Assembly: GCF_002305895.1 (NCBI RefSeq)
Contig: NZ_CP022203.1
Span: forward strand, 7,474,001 to 7,538,000
Source of the DNA: Corallococcus macrosporus DSM 14697
GTDB taxonomy: Bacteria; Myxococcota; Myxococcia; Myxococcales; Myxococcaceae
Direction of reading: 5' to 3'
Length of the DNA: 64,000 nt
Position numbers and translations under genes: made by a program. Below are positions 51,340-60,006 of this stretch, one piece after another; positions within the stretch are counted from its first letter, which is position 1; each line of letters opens with the position of its first letter. The notes below the pieces were generated by a model that was not told the origin of the DNA, did not search any database, and worked only from the letters and a program-made list of their open reading frames with translations.

Positions 51340-52221
51340 TCACTTTGGCTGCGCATTTACAACTGCCCGGGCCAAAACTGAAGGGCTCGATGGTGCAACT
51401 GCGATATTCCGCACCTCGTAGTTAAGCCCCTGAACTGACGGCACTACAGGCATCACCGGAAGACAGTCCTCACTCACCAGCACTAAGTACCGGTGCGATG
51501 AAAGTTCAAAGCCAGCGAGCGTCCCGTGAGTGTATCGCTCAGCTTGAACGAATGCCTCCATCGCCTTTTTTGCCGAATCGTCTCCCCGACGAACTACTTT
51601 CCATTCCGTAAGTACCATGGCATCAGCAGAGCGCACCGCATCATCCTCACGCACCTGCTCACCGAGGATGAGGTCGGTCTTCCCTCCCGCAGCCTCTGCT
51701 TTAAATGCCCAGATACCGTGCAGCAACAGGTGCACTGCGCCGAGCTTTTCGCATGCATCCTCACTTCGTCTGCTCTCGACAGTAAAGGCTTCGTACCACT
51801 TCTTTCGAAAGTCACCATCCGCCACGATGCTCCGCTGCAAATGGACGAATGCTCTTTCGACAGCACGCCGCGCCCTCGCTTGTTTATCGGTAAGATAGTA
51901 ATCCACCTGGGCCCTCACCGTGGCAAGCAGCAAGGTGAGTGTCATCCCATGAGAATGGGCTTGTATTTCGAATCTAACGCCATCTTCCTTGAACAGTCTC
52001 TTGAGCGCATCTGCAGCGCCGGCAGGAAGCTGGGAAGCGAAGCGCTCGTGAAAATCAAGAAGAAGACTGTACAGCTTTAGCAATTCTGGCGTTATGACAT
52101 GCGACTCTGCCCAACGCCGCTCTGCAGCTCCATCAGGCTGCAAACTGAGCAATAGCTGCGCTGCATCAAACACCGCAGTGAGGCGAGCCGACCACGCTGT
52201 CCACTCATCAATCCAGAGCAT
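51340..52221 (-). CDS. Hypothetical protein with a possible PD-(D/E)XK nuclease core
   Basis: A 293-residue soluble protein of lower GC content than its surroundings. The N-terminal 130 residues are helical. Then GAVHLLLHGIWAFKAEAAGG is followed by KTDLILGEQV and, about 17 residues later, AMVLTEWKVVRRGDD. A spaced D...E-x-K (Asp in TDL, EWK) on adjacent strands is the usual arrangement of PD-(D/E)XK nucleases. The end (FELSSHRYLVLVSEDCLPVM) reads as the beta-strand that closes such folds. No family name is recalled. Its place at the island's right end suggests accessory, perhaps anti-phage, function. Confidence 0.6.
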   Translation of the reverse strand: MLWIDEWTAWSARLTAVFDAAQLLLSLQPDGAAERRWAESHVITPELLKLYSLLLDFHERFASQLPAGAADALKRLFKEDGVRFEIQAHSHGMTLTLLLATVRAQVDYYLTDKQARARRAVERAFVHLQRSIVADGDFRKKWYEAFTVESRRSEDACEKLGAVHLLLHGIWAFKAEAAGGKTDLILGEQVREDDAVRSADAMVLTEWKVVRRGDDSAKKAMEAFVQAERYTHGTLAGFELSSHRYLVLVSEDCLPVMPVVPSVQGLNYEVRNIAVAPSSPSVLARAVVNAQPK

Positions 52222-52522
52222 TGCTTCTCCGTGAACACCTTGCCCGAGGCGCGGCTCCGCGATTTTACTTGCGAGGTGAGCGGCGACACAGGCTCCCCCT
52301 CACTTAGCGGCGTGCCACATCGTGACGATGGCAGGCTGCCGTGTGCAATGTAGAGGTAAGTCCGGAGGTGAGGAGCATCCACATCCTCCGCCACACCGTC
52401 TGCTCGCGCGGCTGGCGATGGAGCCCCCCCGGGCAAAGGAAACCCGGGCGTTGCCCGGGCACAACATGCGCCTGAACCCGGCGGCCCTATCAGTGACCAT
52501 CTGGAGCCAAGGAGGGACAATA
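52222..52522. other. Island right margin with a decayed integrase tail
   Basis: No intact gene. About 52424-52580 on the plus strand gives ARALPGHNMRLNPAALSVTI in a frame that ends like the integrase tail at 41128 ([16 protein letters not shown]). It is a more damaged copy of the same recombinase C-terminus, placed next to the right att copy as expected for an island. Confidence 0.6.
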
Positions 52523-52606
52523 CCGAAAGCCCAAAATGAAACGGGCTGGAGACCTTTCGGCCTCCAGCCCGCTTCATGACGTGGTCGGGGAGACAGGATT
52601 TGAACC
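52523..52606. repeat. Right direct repeat (att copy) inside the tRNA-Pro gene
   Basis: Matches 41072-41155 as described for the left copy. It spans the terminator and the 3' 25 bp of the intact tRNA. Confidence 0.88.
52533..52572 (-). terminator. tRNA-Pro terminator
   Basis: On the minus strand GCGGGCTGGAG pairs with CTCCAGCCCGT over 11 bp (one G-U), followed by TTCATTTT. It starts 10 bp after the tRNA 3' end. Confidence 0.85.
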
Positions 52607-52658
52607 TGCGACCCCTTGGTCCCGAACCAAGTGCTCTACCAGGCTGAGCCACTCCCCG
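52582..52658 (-). tRNA. tRNA-Pro (anticodon CGG)
   Basis: A 77-nt cloverleaf with encoded CCA. Acceptor stem CGGGGAG/CTCCCCG with discriminator A; D-arm GCTC-AGCCTGGTA-GAGC; anticodon stem CTTGG/CCAAG with loop TTCGGGA, giving anticodon CGG at the central three positions; T-arm GCAGG-TTCAAAT-CCTGT. Codon read is CCG, frequent in this GC-rich genome. Its 3' end is the attachment site of the island. Confidence 0.96.
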
Positions 52659-52913
52659 ATATGTCGCCTCGCCGGACGGTCCTTCTCGGGACCGGCGAAG
52701 TGCGGGCGGTAGTACCCGAGCCGCCCAGCCGAGTCAACGTCCTCGGATCATCTTTTCTTCCACCCCACCCCGCCCCGGGCGACCCACCAGCCGGGCGCCT
52801 CCCGGGTGGCCTCGGACTCTGCTTCCCAAGGCCAAGAAATTCCTGTACTCCCGGACAATTTCCCGCCCTGCTATCTTCACGAGGCAGCCACAGCCTTGTT
52901 GCACCGCGAAGCC

Positions 52914-53300
52914 ATGACGCCGCCCCCCGTCGTCCTCATCTCCGATGACGAGCCCCTCATCGTCTCCGCCCTCGCTCGCGAGGGGAAGCGGTCCGGGCTG
53001 AACTGCATCTCGGACACCACGTCCGAGCGCGTCCTGGAGCTCGCCCGCGAGCACCGCCCGGCCGTCATCATCCTGGACATCAACCAGCACCAGGATGGCC
53101 GGGACTTGCTCGCCCAGCTCAAGCAGGACCCCAACACCCGCGACTGCAAGGTCATCATCCTCAGCGCCGTCGAGGACCAGTTCACCCGCCACGTCTGCTT
53201 CGAGCTCGGCGCCGACGACTACGAGGTGAAGCCCTTCGACCCCACCTTCATGACCCGCGTCGCCCGGCTCGCCTGCTCCGTGGCCCGGCCCCGCACCTGA
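52914..53300 (+). CDS. Single-domain response regulator (CheY-like receiver)
   Basis: About 128 residues from ATG 52914; upstream codons to 52806 are probably not translated. The receiver signature is complete: acidic pair LISDDEP, phospho-acceptor Asp55 in VIILDINQ, Ser in VIILSAVED and Lys in YEVKPFD. No output domain follows, so it would work by protein contact, typical of chemosensory or phosphorelay systems in myxobacteria. No kinase is adjacent. Confidence 0.92.
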   Translation: MTPPPVVLISDDEPLIVSALAREGKRSGLNCISDTTSERVLELAREHRPAVIILDINQHQDGRDLLAQLKQDPNTRDCKVIILSAVEDQFTRHVCFELGADDYEVKPFDPTFMTRVARLACSVARPRT

Positions 53301-53313
53301 GGCCCGCCGCGCC

Positions 53314-53985
53314 TCACGGGCGCAGCGAGCGGATGGCCTCCGCGTAGTCCTTCGCGCCGAAGACATAGCTACCCGCCACCAGCACCGTGGCCCCGGCCTC
53401 CACCACCCGCTTCGCCGTGGTGGCGTTGATGCCGCCGTCCACCTCGATGTCCACGTCCTTCAGCCCGCGCGCATCCAACATCCCGCGCAGCCGGCGAACC
53501 TTGTCCACCGTGGCCTCGATGAAGCCCTGCCCCCCGAAGCCCGGGTTCACGCTCATCAGCAGCACCATGTCCACGTCGCCCAGCACCTCCTCAATGGCCG
53601 ACAGCGGCGTGCCCGGGTTCAACACCACCGCCGGCTTCGCCCCCGCGTTGCGAATCTGCTGGAGCGTGCGGTGCAGATGAGGGCTCGCCTCCACGTGCAC
53701 CGTCAGCACGTCCGCCCCCGCCTTCGCGAAGGCCTCCACGTAGCGCTCCGGCTCCACAATCATCAGGTGCACGTCCAACGGCTTCGTCGCCACCCGCTTG
53801 ATGGCCTCCACCACCACGGGGCCAATCGTGATGTTCGGCACAAAGCGGCCATCCATGACATCCACGTGAACCCAATCCGCGCCAGCGGCTTCGATGGCGC
53901 GGACCTCCTCGGCCAAGCGGCCGAAGTCACAGGACAAAAGCGAAGGAGAGATGCGAACGGGGCGGCGGCTCATGCGGCGCTTCAT
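53314..53985 (-). CDS. rpe: Ribulose-phosphate 3-epimerase
   Basis: About 223 residues from ATG 53985 (53973 also possible; the frame extends to 54081). The TIM-barrel enzyme shows all usual motifs: [13 protein letters not shown], the metal-binding His/Asp in [56 protein letters not shown] and VAGSYVFGA. It interconverts ribulose-5-phosphate and xylulose-5-phosphate in the pentose phosphate pathway. It converges with the response-regulator gene and diverges from the HD-GYP gene. Confidence 0.96.
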   Translation of the reverse strand: MKRRMSRRPVRISPSLLSCDFGRLAEEVRAIEAAGADWVHVDVMDGRFVPNITIGPVVVEAIKRVATKPLDVHLMIVEPERYVEAFAKAGADVLTVHVEASPHLHRTLQQIRNAGAKPAVVLNPGTPLSAIEEVLGDVDMVLLMSVNPGFGGQGFIEATVDKVRRLRGMLDARGLKDVDIEVDGGINATTAKRVVEAGATVLVAGSYVFGAKDYAEAIRSLRP

Positions 53986-54146
53986 AACCGCAACCCGCGC
54001 GCGGGCTAAGGCAGAACGCAACGCGGCGACGCCCACCAGACAGCCAGGGACCTGCCAGGTGGGCCCCTTGCGACGCCTCACTGTCTACCCGTGCTAGAAC
54101 TTTGTGGCCCTTCGCGGCCGCTGGCCGCTTCTCACGGAGCCGCCCG

Positions 54147-55649
54147 GTGCTCGCCCACCCCGCCCCTCAGCCAGAGCTCACCCGCCGCCTGGCCAAGCTC
54201 ACGTCCATCCTGGATGTCGCGAAGGCGATGAGCGCCGAGCGCGACCTCGACCTGCTGCTGCCGCTCATCCTCTTCGAGGCCACCAAGGTGGTGGAGGCGG
54301 ACCGCTGCTCGCTCTTCATCCTGGACCGCGAGCGCAACGAGCTGTGGAGCAAGGTGGCCCAGGGCTCCAAGAGTGAAATCCGCCTCCCGGTGGGCAGCGG
54401 CGTCGCCGGGCAGGTGGCCCAGACGGGCGCCGTCATCAACATCCCCGACGCCTACGCCGACGCCCGCTTCAACCGCTCGTTCGACGTCTCCAGCGGCTAT
54501 CAGACGAAGACCATCCTCTGCGTCCCCATGCGGGACGCGGGCGGCGAGGTGACGGGCGTCATCCAGGCCCTCAACAAGCTGGACGGCGCCAGCTTCAACG
54601 CCGAGGACGAGGAGCTGCTGCTCGCCCTGGGCGCCCAGGCCGCGGGCGCCATCGAGAACGCCCTCCTTCACGAGGACATCAACCGCCTCTTCGAGGGCTT
54701 CGTCTCCGCCTCCGTCGTCGCCATCGAATCCAGAGACCCGAGCACCGCCGGCCACTCCGGCCGCGTGGCCGACCTCACCGTCGCCATGGCCCAGGCGCTG
54801 GAGCACCTGTCCACCGGGCCCTACGCCCACACCCGCTTCTCCGCCGGGGAGATTCAGGAGCTGCGCTACGCCTCGCTGCTGCACGACTTCGGCAAGGTGG
54901 GCGTGCGCGAGCCCGTGCTGGTGAAGGCGGAGAAGCTCTACCCGCATGAGCTGGAGGGCCTGCGCGCCCGCTTCGAGCTCGCCCGGAAGGACTTGCAGCT
55001 CCAGAGCTACCGCCGCCGCATCCAGGCGGTGAAGCTCCGCGGGCAGGCGAACCTGGCGGAGATTGAGGCCGAGGAGGAGGAGCGGCTCGCCCGCGAGGTG
55101 TGGCAGTTGGACGAGGTGCTGGAGTTCATCCTCTCCTGCAACCGCCCTACCGTGCTGGCCCAGGGCAACTTCGAGCGGCTCCACGAGCTGGGCGCGCTGC
55201 GCTTCCTGGATGCCCACGACAAGGCCCAGCCGCTGCTGCTGCCGGGGGAAATCCAGTCGCTCTCCATCGCCCGCGGCACCCTCTCTCCCGAGGAGCGCCG
55301 CGAAATCGAGAGCCACGTCGAGCACACCTACCGCTTCCTGTCCCAGATTCCGTGGACGCGCACGCTGCGCCGGGTGCCGGAGATTGCCTACGCCCACCAC
55401 GAGAAGCTGGACGGCACCGGCTACCCGCGCGCGGAGAAGGACATCCCCGTGCAGTCCCGGATGATGTCCATCTGCGACATCTACGACGCGCTCACCGCCA
55501 GCGACCGGCCCTACAAGAAGGCCGTGCCGCACGCGCTCGCGCTCGACATCCTCCGGCGCGAGTCCGACGCCGGGCAGTTGGACCCGGCGCTCTACACCGT
55601 CTTCATCGAGGCCGACATCCCCCGGAAGGTGCTCCAGGGGGTGAAGTAG
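54147..55649 (+). CDS. GAF plus HD-GYP domain protein
   Basis: About 500 residues from GTG 54147, chosen because GGAGC lies 6 bases upstream; GTG 54102 is also open. An N-terminal GAF domain (DLLLPLILFEATKVVEADRC ... VIQALNKLDG) is followed by an HD-GYP domain: GHSGRVADLT, LLHDFGKVGVREPVL and the signature HHEKLDGTGYPRAEKDIP with DIYDALTASDRPYK. A helical insertion of about 110 residues (residues about 280-390, EIEAEEEERLAREVWQL) separates the HD from the GYP half. HD-GYP proteins hydrolyse cyclic di-GMP or related dinucleotides; the GAF domain would sense a ligand. Confidence 0.9.
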   Translation: MLAHPAPQPELTRRLAKLTSILDVAKAMSAERDLDLLLPLILFEATKVVEADRCSLFILDRERNELWSKVAQGSKSEIRLPVGSGVAGQVAQTGAVINIPDAYADARFNRSFDVSSGYQTKTILCVPMRDAGGEVTGVIQALNKLDGASFNAEDEELLLALGAQAAGAIENALLHEDINRLFEGFVSASVVAIESRDPSTAGHSGRVADLTVAMAQALEHLSTGPYAHTRFSAGEIQELRYASLLHDFGKVGVREPVLVKAEKLYPHELEGLRARFELARKDLQLQSYRRRIQAVKLRGQANLAEIEAEEEERLAREVWQLDEVLEFILSCNRPTVLAQGNFERLHELGALRFLDAHDKAQPLLLPGEIQSLSIARGTLSPEERREIESHVEHTYRFLSQIPWTRTLRRVPEIAYAHHEKLDGTGYPRAEKDIPVQSRMMSICDIYDALTASDRPYKKAVPHALALDILRRESDAGQLDPALYTVFIEADIPRKVLQGVK

Positions 55650-55656
55650 CCGCCGC

Positions 55657-57090
55657 TCAGCCCTGGATGGTGTGCAGGCGGAGGCTGTTGATTTTGCCCG
55701 GCTGCCCCACCGGCGCGCCGAAGACGATGACGATGCGGTCGCCCTTGCGGCCCAGGCCTCGCGCCAGGAGCTCCTCCTCCACGCGCTTCACCATGGCCTC
55801 CGTGTCCTGGATGGGCTCCAGCACGCGCGGCACCACGCCCCACAGCAGCGCCAGCCGGCGGCGCACCTCCTGGTTGGGGCTGAAGGCGACAATGGGCACC
55901 GTGGGCCGGTAGTGCGACAGCAGGCGCGCCGTCACGCCCGACAGCGTGAAGGCGGCGATCAGCGAGGCGTTGCTCGCCTTGGCCGCCTCGCACGCCACGC
56001 GCGCAATCACGTCCGGGAAGTGGCTGGGCAGGCCCAGCGGCGTCTCCATGGGCCGCATCAGCGACTGCGTGGTGCGCGCGGAGGACTCGGCCGCCAGGAT
56101 GATGCGCTCCATCATCTGCACGGACTCGATGGGGAACTTCCCGCTGGCCGTCTCGCCCGACAGCATCACCGCGTCCGCGCCGTCGAACACGGCGTTGGCC
56201 ACGTCGCTGGCCTCGGCGCGCGTGGGGCGCGGGTTGTCAATCATGGAGTTCAGCATCTGCGTGGCCACGATGACGGGCAGGCCGCGCAGGTTGGAGCGCC
56301 GGATGATGTCCTTCTGGACGGCCGGCACTTCCTCCGGGGGAATCTCCACGCCCAGGTCGCCGCGCGCCACCATGACGCCGTCCGTCTTGTCCAGGATGGC
56401 GTCCAGCCGGGCAATGGCCTCCGGCTTCTCCAGCTTGGCGATGATGGGCACCGAGCGGCCCACCTCCGCCATGGCCTGGCGCGCGGTGTCGATGTCCGAC
56501 GGCTGGCGCACGAAGGACAGCGCGATGAAGTCCACGCCGGCCTTGATGCCGAAGACGAGGTCCTCGCGGTCCTTCGGCGTCAGCGCCTCCGCGCGCACCG
56601 CCACGCCGGGCAGGTTGATGCCCTTGTTGTTCTTCAGCGTGCCGCCGTGGATGACCTGCGTGCGGATGAGCTTCTGCTTGTCCGTCTCCAGGACCTTCAG
56701 CTCCAGCAGGCCGTCATCCAGCAGGATGCGGTCCCCGGGATTCACGTCCGCGGCCAGGAACGGGTACGTCGTGGAGACGATGTCGTCGGTGCCCGGGACC
56801 GTCTCATCCGTGGTGATGTGGAAGGTGCCGCCCTCCTTCAGCTCGGTGCTGCCCTTCACGAACCGGCCAGTGCGAATCTTCGGGCCTTGCAGGTCACCGA
56901 GGATGCCCACCGCCTTGCGGACCTTCAGCGACGCGGCGCGCAGCTTCGCGATGTTCTCCGCGTGCTGCTCGTGGCTGCCGTGGGAGAAGTTGAGGCGAGC
57001 CACGTCCATGCCGTTCTCCAGGAGCGCTTCGAGCATCTCCTGGCTCTGGCTGGCGGGACCGAGGGTGCAGACAATCTTCGCTCTTCGCAT
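55657..57090 (-). CDS. pyk: Pyruvate kinase
   Basis: A 477-residue enzyme of the usual length. Motifs: KIVCTLGPASQS at the start, VARLNFSHGSHEQH, the Mg/PEP region VDFIALSFVRQPSDI, IAKLEKPEA, the signature GVMVARGDLGVEIPPEEVPA and the effector-binding half ending in GAPVGQPG. It makes pyruvate and ATP from PEP and ADP. The start at 57090 gives the normal N-terminus (RRAKIVCTLGP). The stop lies 7 bp from the stop of the convergent HD-GYP gene. Confidence 0.97.
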   Translation of the reverse strand: MRRAKIVCTLGPASQSQEMLEALLENGMDVARLNFSHGSHEQHAENIAKLRAASLKVRKAVGILGDLQGPKIRTGRFVKGSTELKEGGTFHITTDETVPGTDDIVSTTYPFLAADVNPGDRILLDDGLLELKVLETDKQKLIRTQVIHGGTLKNNKGINLPGVAVRAEALTPKDREDLVFGIKAGVDFIALSFVRQPSDIDTARQAMAEVGRSVPIIAKLEKPEAIARLDAILDKTDGVMVARGDLGVEIPPEEVPAVQKDIIRRSNLRGLPVIVATQMLNSMIDNPRPTRAEASDVANAVFDGADAVMLSGETASGKFPIESVQMMERIILAAESSARTTQSLMRPMETPLGLPSHFPDVIARVACEAAKASNASLIAAFTLSGVTARLLSHYRPTVPIVAFSPNQEVRRRLALLWGVVPRVLEPIQDTEAMVKRVEEELLARGLGRKGDRIVIVFGAPVGQPGKINSLRLHTIQG

Positions 57091-57190
57091 AGAGCCCGTG
57101 AGGATGGGTTTCCCTTACGGCAGCGTCAAGCACGCTGCATGGGTCGCCTCGCTCGGTAAAACGGTAAATGAGCCAGCGAACGGGCAGCGC

Positions 57191-58084
57191 TCAGCCGCGC
57201 AACAGCACGCCGAGGTTCTCCCGCTCCCAACGCAGTGCGGCGGCGTAATGCGGGAATGTCCGCTCGCGCTCGCGAAACGCGCGCGGGTGATGCACGCGAC
57301 GTCCGCCCCGGCCCGTGCTCGGGAAGAGCTGGTGGAGCATCTCGTGGAAGATGATGAACTCCACGAAGAAGGAGGGCACCTCCGGGCTGTCCAGCGCCGG
57401 GTGGATGCGAATCTCACGCGTCTGGTGGTCGTAGACGCCCAGGCGGATGGACTTGCGGCGGCGGCGTGGAGGCATGCGCCCCCAGCCAATCCGGGCCTGG
57501 ATGAGGCCCTGGAAAAATTCGCGGTTGGTGGCGTCGTAAAGCGCCTGGAGGTCGAAACAGCGGCCGCGCGGGTTGAGGTCCGCGTCCGATTCCCGGCGGA
57601 GCTGGCGGATGCGCGGCTGCTGACCGCGGATGTACTCGTCCAGGATGGCGCCCGCGGTGCGGTGGCCCCGGCCCGCATAGTCCGCCACCGCGCGCACCAC
57701 CGGCTCCGGCGCGTCCAGGAACATGTGGTGCAGCCGCAGCGCCAGCACCGTGGAGCCTCGCCGGAAGGACACCATGGTGGAGCGGTTGTCCGTCACCGAC
57801 AGGCGCACCGGCATGCCCAGCTCGGCGCTGAGCCGCCAGGCCAGCGACTCCGCCCGCGACCACAGCTCCTCGCGCGTGGGCGGGCGCGTGACGATGCGGG
57901 GCGCCTCGTCCGGGAGCAGGTTGCGCTGCGGCGTGGGCATGGGCAGCGGCGGTGCCGCGGGCGCGGCAGGTCCCCCCTCGGGCCGAGGCGCGGCCGTCCC
58001 CTCCGCCGTGCGGCTGGCGGCGGAGAGACCTCGAGGGAAGAGCGACGTCTGACGAAATTGCTCGGGGGACACGCGGCTGCGCAT
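57191..58084 (-). CDS. SprT-like zinc metalloprotein
   Basis: About 297 residues from ATG 58084 (GTG 58096 possible). The first 75 residues are Pro/Ala-rich and disordered. The C-terminal domain has the SprT-like features DLQALYDATNREFFQGLI, ARIGWGRMP, IRLGVYDHQTREIRIHPALD and the zinc site VEFIIFHEMLHQLF with a later His (VHHPRAF). HExxH plus this order is that of SprT/Spartan-like proteases. Its role, perhaps DNA-protein crosslink or stress processing, is inferred. Confidence 0.78.
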   Translation of the reverse strand: MRSRVSPEQFRQTSLFPRGLSAASRTAEGTAAPRPEGGPAAPAAPPLPMPTPQRNLLPDEAPRIVTRPPTREELWSRAESLAWRLSAELGMPVRLSVTDNRSTMVSFRRGSTVLALRLHHMFLDAPEPVVRAVADYAGRGHRTAGAILDEYIRGQQPRIRQLRRESDADLNPRGRCFDLQALYDATNREFFQGLIQARIGWGRMPPRRRRKSIRLGVYDHQTREIRIHPALDSPEVPSFFVEFIIFHEMLHQLFPSTGRGGRRVHHPRAFRERERTFPHYAAALRWERENLGVLLRG

Positions 58085-58212
58085 CGTACCCCGCACTTCC
58101 GGGGACTCAAGGGCGGCGGTCCCCCGCTCGCCTCCTCACCGTCAGCCCGTCAACCGCGCTCGCACGCAGCGTCCACTAGCGGGAGCCGAAGGCAGGCGGG
58201 CGTACGACGCCC

Positions 58213-59670
58213 TCACGGTGCGGGCGGCTCCGCGTGCCGCGATTTGAGCAGCCGCTCCAGGCGCTCGGGCTCCATGCGCACCACGAAGGTCTTCTCGCGC
58301 GTGAAACTCACCTGGCCCGGCGCGCCGCCCTTCACCTTGCGCACGAACTTCGCGGGCACGTAGCTCACCTCGCCGCGGGGCTCGCCCTTGGCCCCGGAGT
58401 GGTGCAGCGCCAGGTGCGCCGCGTCCAGCAGCGCCTCCTGCGCCACCTCCTGTCCCTTCTCCAGCGGCAGCACCACGTGGCTGCCCGGCACGCCGCGCGC
58501 GTGGAGCCACAGATGCCAGGGCCGGGCCACCTTGAAGGTGAGCGCGTCGTTGTCCTCCGCGCCGCGCCCCACCCAGATGCGCGCCCCGCCATGGCCCACG
58601 TACTCCTTGAAGGGCCGGCCCGCCTGCGAGGCCTCGCCTCCGCTGGGGAGCTGGAGCACCTCCGCCTGCGACAGCAGCGCGGCGTCGTCCATCCGCTCGA
58701 GCTGCGCGAGCGCCTGCTGCGCGTGCGCCACCTCGCGCGCCAGCTCCGCCTCGCGGTGACGCGCCTGCGCCACGCCCCGCAGCAGCCGCCGGTACTGGTG
58801 GAAGTGCCAGTCCGCCTCCTCCTTCGGGCCGCGCTTCGGGTCCAACGTCACCCGGACCTCCTTCACGCCCTCCTCTGTATAGGCGGTGAGCACCGCCTCG
58901 GTGACGCCGCGCTTGAGGCGGTAGAGGTTCTGCGCCAGCAGCTCGCCCAGCTCGCGGTGCCTCTCCGCGTCCGGGCCGCGGGCCGCCTCCGCGCGCACCT
59001 TCTCCAGCGTGCGGGAGGCGCGCTTGAGCCGCGCGCGGTACGGCTGCGCCAGCCGGCGGCGGATGGTCTCCGAGCGGCTGGCCTTGTCACGCGCCCCGAG
59101 CAGGCGCTCCGCGGCCTGCGCATACGGCAGCGCGTCCGTGTCCTGGGGCACCAGGCGCGACGGCTGGAGGCGGGCCTTCTCACGGGCCTCGGGCGGCGGC
59201 GGCTCGGGCGGCGTCCACGTGGCGCCCGGGTGCAGGCTCCGGCGCTGCGCGAAGCCCTCACCGGAGAGCATCAACACGCGGCCGTTGTCGCTCAGCAGGA
59301 GCAGCCCTCCGGGCGCGCCCACCTCCAATATCAACCGCCTGCGCACCTCCTCACGCTCGAAGTCGAAGGCCACCACGCGCTCGGCCTCGAGGAAGCGGGC
59401 GCCCTGGAGCTTGAAGCCCGTCAGCTCCTGGCGCAGCCACCGCTGGAAGGGCGCGGGCTCGCCCGGCGTGGGGAAGCGCTCCTCCGCCACGGACACCCGG
59501 GACAGGTCGCCTTCAGCGCACAGGCACAACAGGATGGATCTGCCCGGCACCCGCAGCTCCAGGTAGGCGAGCCTGGGGAGGGGGCACCAGGCCTTCTGCG
59601 CCACCGCGCCGGTGAGGCGCGCACCCACTTCCGCCACCACCTGCTCCAGCTCCACGGGACGCAGCGACAT
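58213..59670 (-). CDS. NFACT/RqcH-family protein
   Basis: About 485 residues from ATG 59670, preferred over 59727. The N-terminal NFACT-N domain (LRPVELEQVVAEVGARLTGA, SILLCLCAEGDLSRV), a central coiled coil (ARHREAELAREVAHAQQALA) and the NFACT-R domain (FKEYVGHGGARIWVGRGAED, ARPWHLWLHARGVPGSHVVL, YVPAKFVRKVKGGAPGQVSF) follow the family order. RqcH-type proteins bind stalled large ribosomal subunits and add Ala tails in ribosome rescue. The conserved N-terminal Asp-Arg of active RqcH was not confirmed, so function is by family. Confidence 0.85.
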   Translation of the reverse strand: MSLRPVELEQVVAEVGARLTGAVAQKAWCPLPRLAYLELRVPGRSILLCLCAEGDLSRVSVAEERFPTPGEPAPFQRWLRQELTGFKLQGARFLEAERVVAFDFEREEVRRRLILEVGAPGGLLLLSDNGRVLMLSGEGFAQRRSLHPGATWTPPEPPPPEAREKARLQPSRLVPQDTDALPYAQAAERLLGARDKASRSETIRRRLAQPYRARLKRASRTLEKVRAEAARGPDAERHRELGELLAQNLYRLKRGVTEAVLTAYTEEGVKEVRVTLDPKRGPKEEADWHFHQYRRLLRGVAQARHREAELAREVAHAQQALAQLERMDDAALLSQAEVLQLPSGGEASQAGRPFKEYVGHGGARIWVGRGAEDNDALTFKVARPWHLWLHARGVPGSHVVLPLEKGQEVAQEALLDAAHLALHHSGAKGEPRGEVSYVPAKFVRKVKGGAPGQVSFTREKTFVVRMEPERLERLLKSRHAEPPAP

Positions 59671-59695
59671 GGGCACTCCGGGTCCTGAAAATGAA

Positions 59696-59724
59696 AACGG
59701 CCCGGCGGGTTTCGCCGAGCCGTT
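59696..59724 (-). terminator. Hairpin terminator downstream of the histone-like gene
   Basis: On the minus strand AACGGCTCGGCG and the distal arm CCGGGCCGTT form a GC-rich stem, followed by TTCATTTTCA. It lies 43 bp beyond the histone-like stop and upstream of the NFACT gene. Confidence 0.7.
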
Positions 59725-59766
59725 CACCGGACGTCAACGACCGTCCGCTCATGACGACGGGACTGC

Positions 59767-60006
59767 TCAGGACTCCGGCGTAACCGGGGCCGCCACCGTC
59801 TTGGACTTGGTGGTGCGCTTGCGAGCCGGGGCCTTCTTGGCCGCCTTGCGGGTGGTCTTCTTGGCGGCCGCCTTCTTGGTCGCGGTCTTGCCAGCCGTCT
59901 TGCGGGCGGTCGTCTTCTTCGCCGACTTCGCCGCCTTCGTGGCCTTCGCGGTCTTGGCAGCCTTCTTGGTCGCGGACTTCGCAGCGGTCTTCTTCTTAGC
60001 GGCCAT
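59767..60006 (-). CDS. Histone H1-like lysine-rich DNA-binding protein
   Basis: A 79-residue protein from ATG 60006 with GGAGG 9 bases upstream. It is made of Lys, Ala and Thr in repeating pentads (AAKKKTAAKSATKKAAKTAK; KKTTRKAAKKAPARKR), the composition of histone H1-like tails. It should bind and compact DNA. A 33-residue upstream extension in the same frame lacks this composition and was rejected. Confidence 0.85.
   Translation of the reverse strand: MAAKKKTAAKSATKKAAKTAKATKAAKSAKKTTARKTAGKTATKKAAAKKTTRKAAKKAPARKRTTKSKTVAAPVTPES

Larger units (their letters stand above)
41131..52606. mobile_element. About 11.5-kb genomic island integrated at tRNA-Pro
   Basis: The segment between the two tRNA-end repeats contains nearly all the window's transposases, the lower-GC cargo genes at 42707-45087 and 51340-52221, and pieces of a third tRNA end at 45570. 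The intact tRNA gene is at the right boundary. No intact integrase remains, so it is probably fixed. The region just left of 41072 also ends in an integrase tail, so islands may have accumulated in tandem at this site. Confidence 0.8.

Noticed and set aside
55672-58363. Two very long plus-strand frames (495 and 805 residues) across the pyk region
   Set aside because: Antisense of pyruvate kinase and its neighbours; no start signal or motif supports them.
59767-60006. Lys/Ala-rich gene considered as a low-complexity artefact
   Set aside because: It has a good ribosome site, a terminator and a typical histone H1-like composition, so it is kept as a gene.
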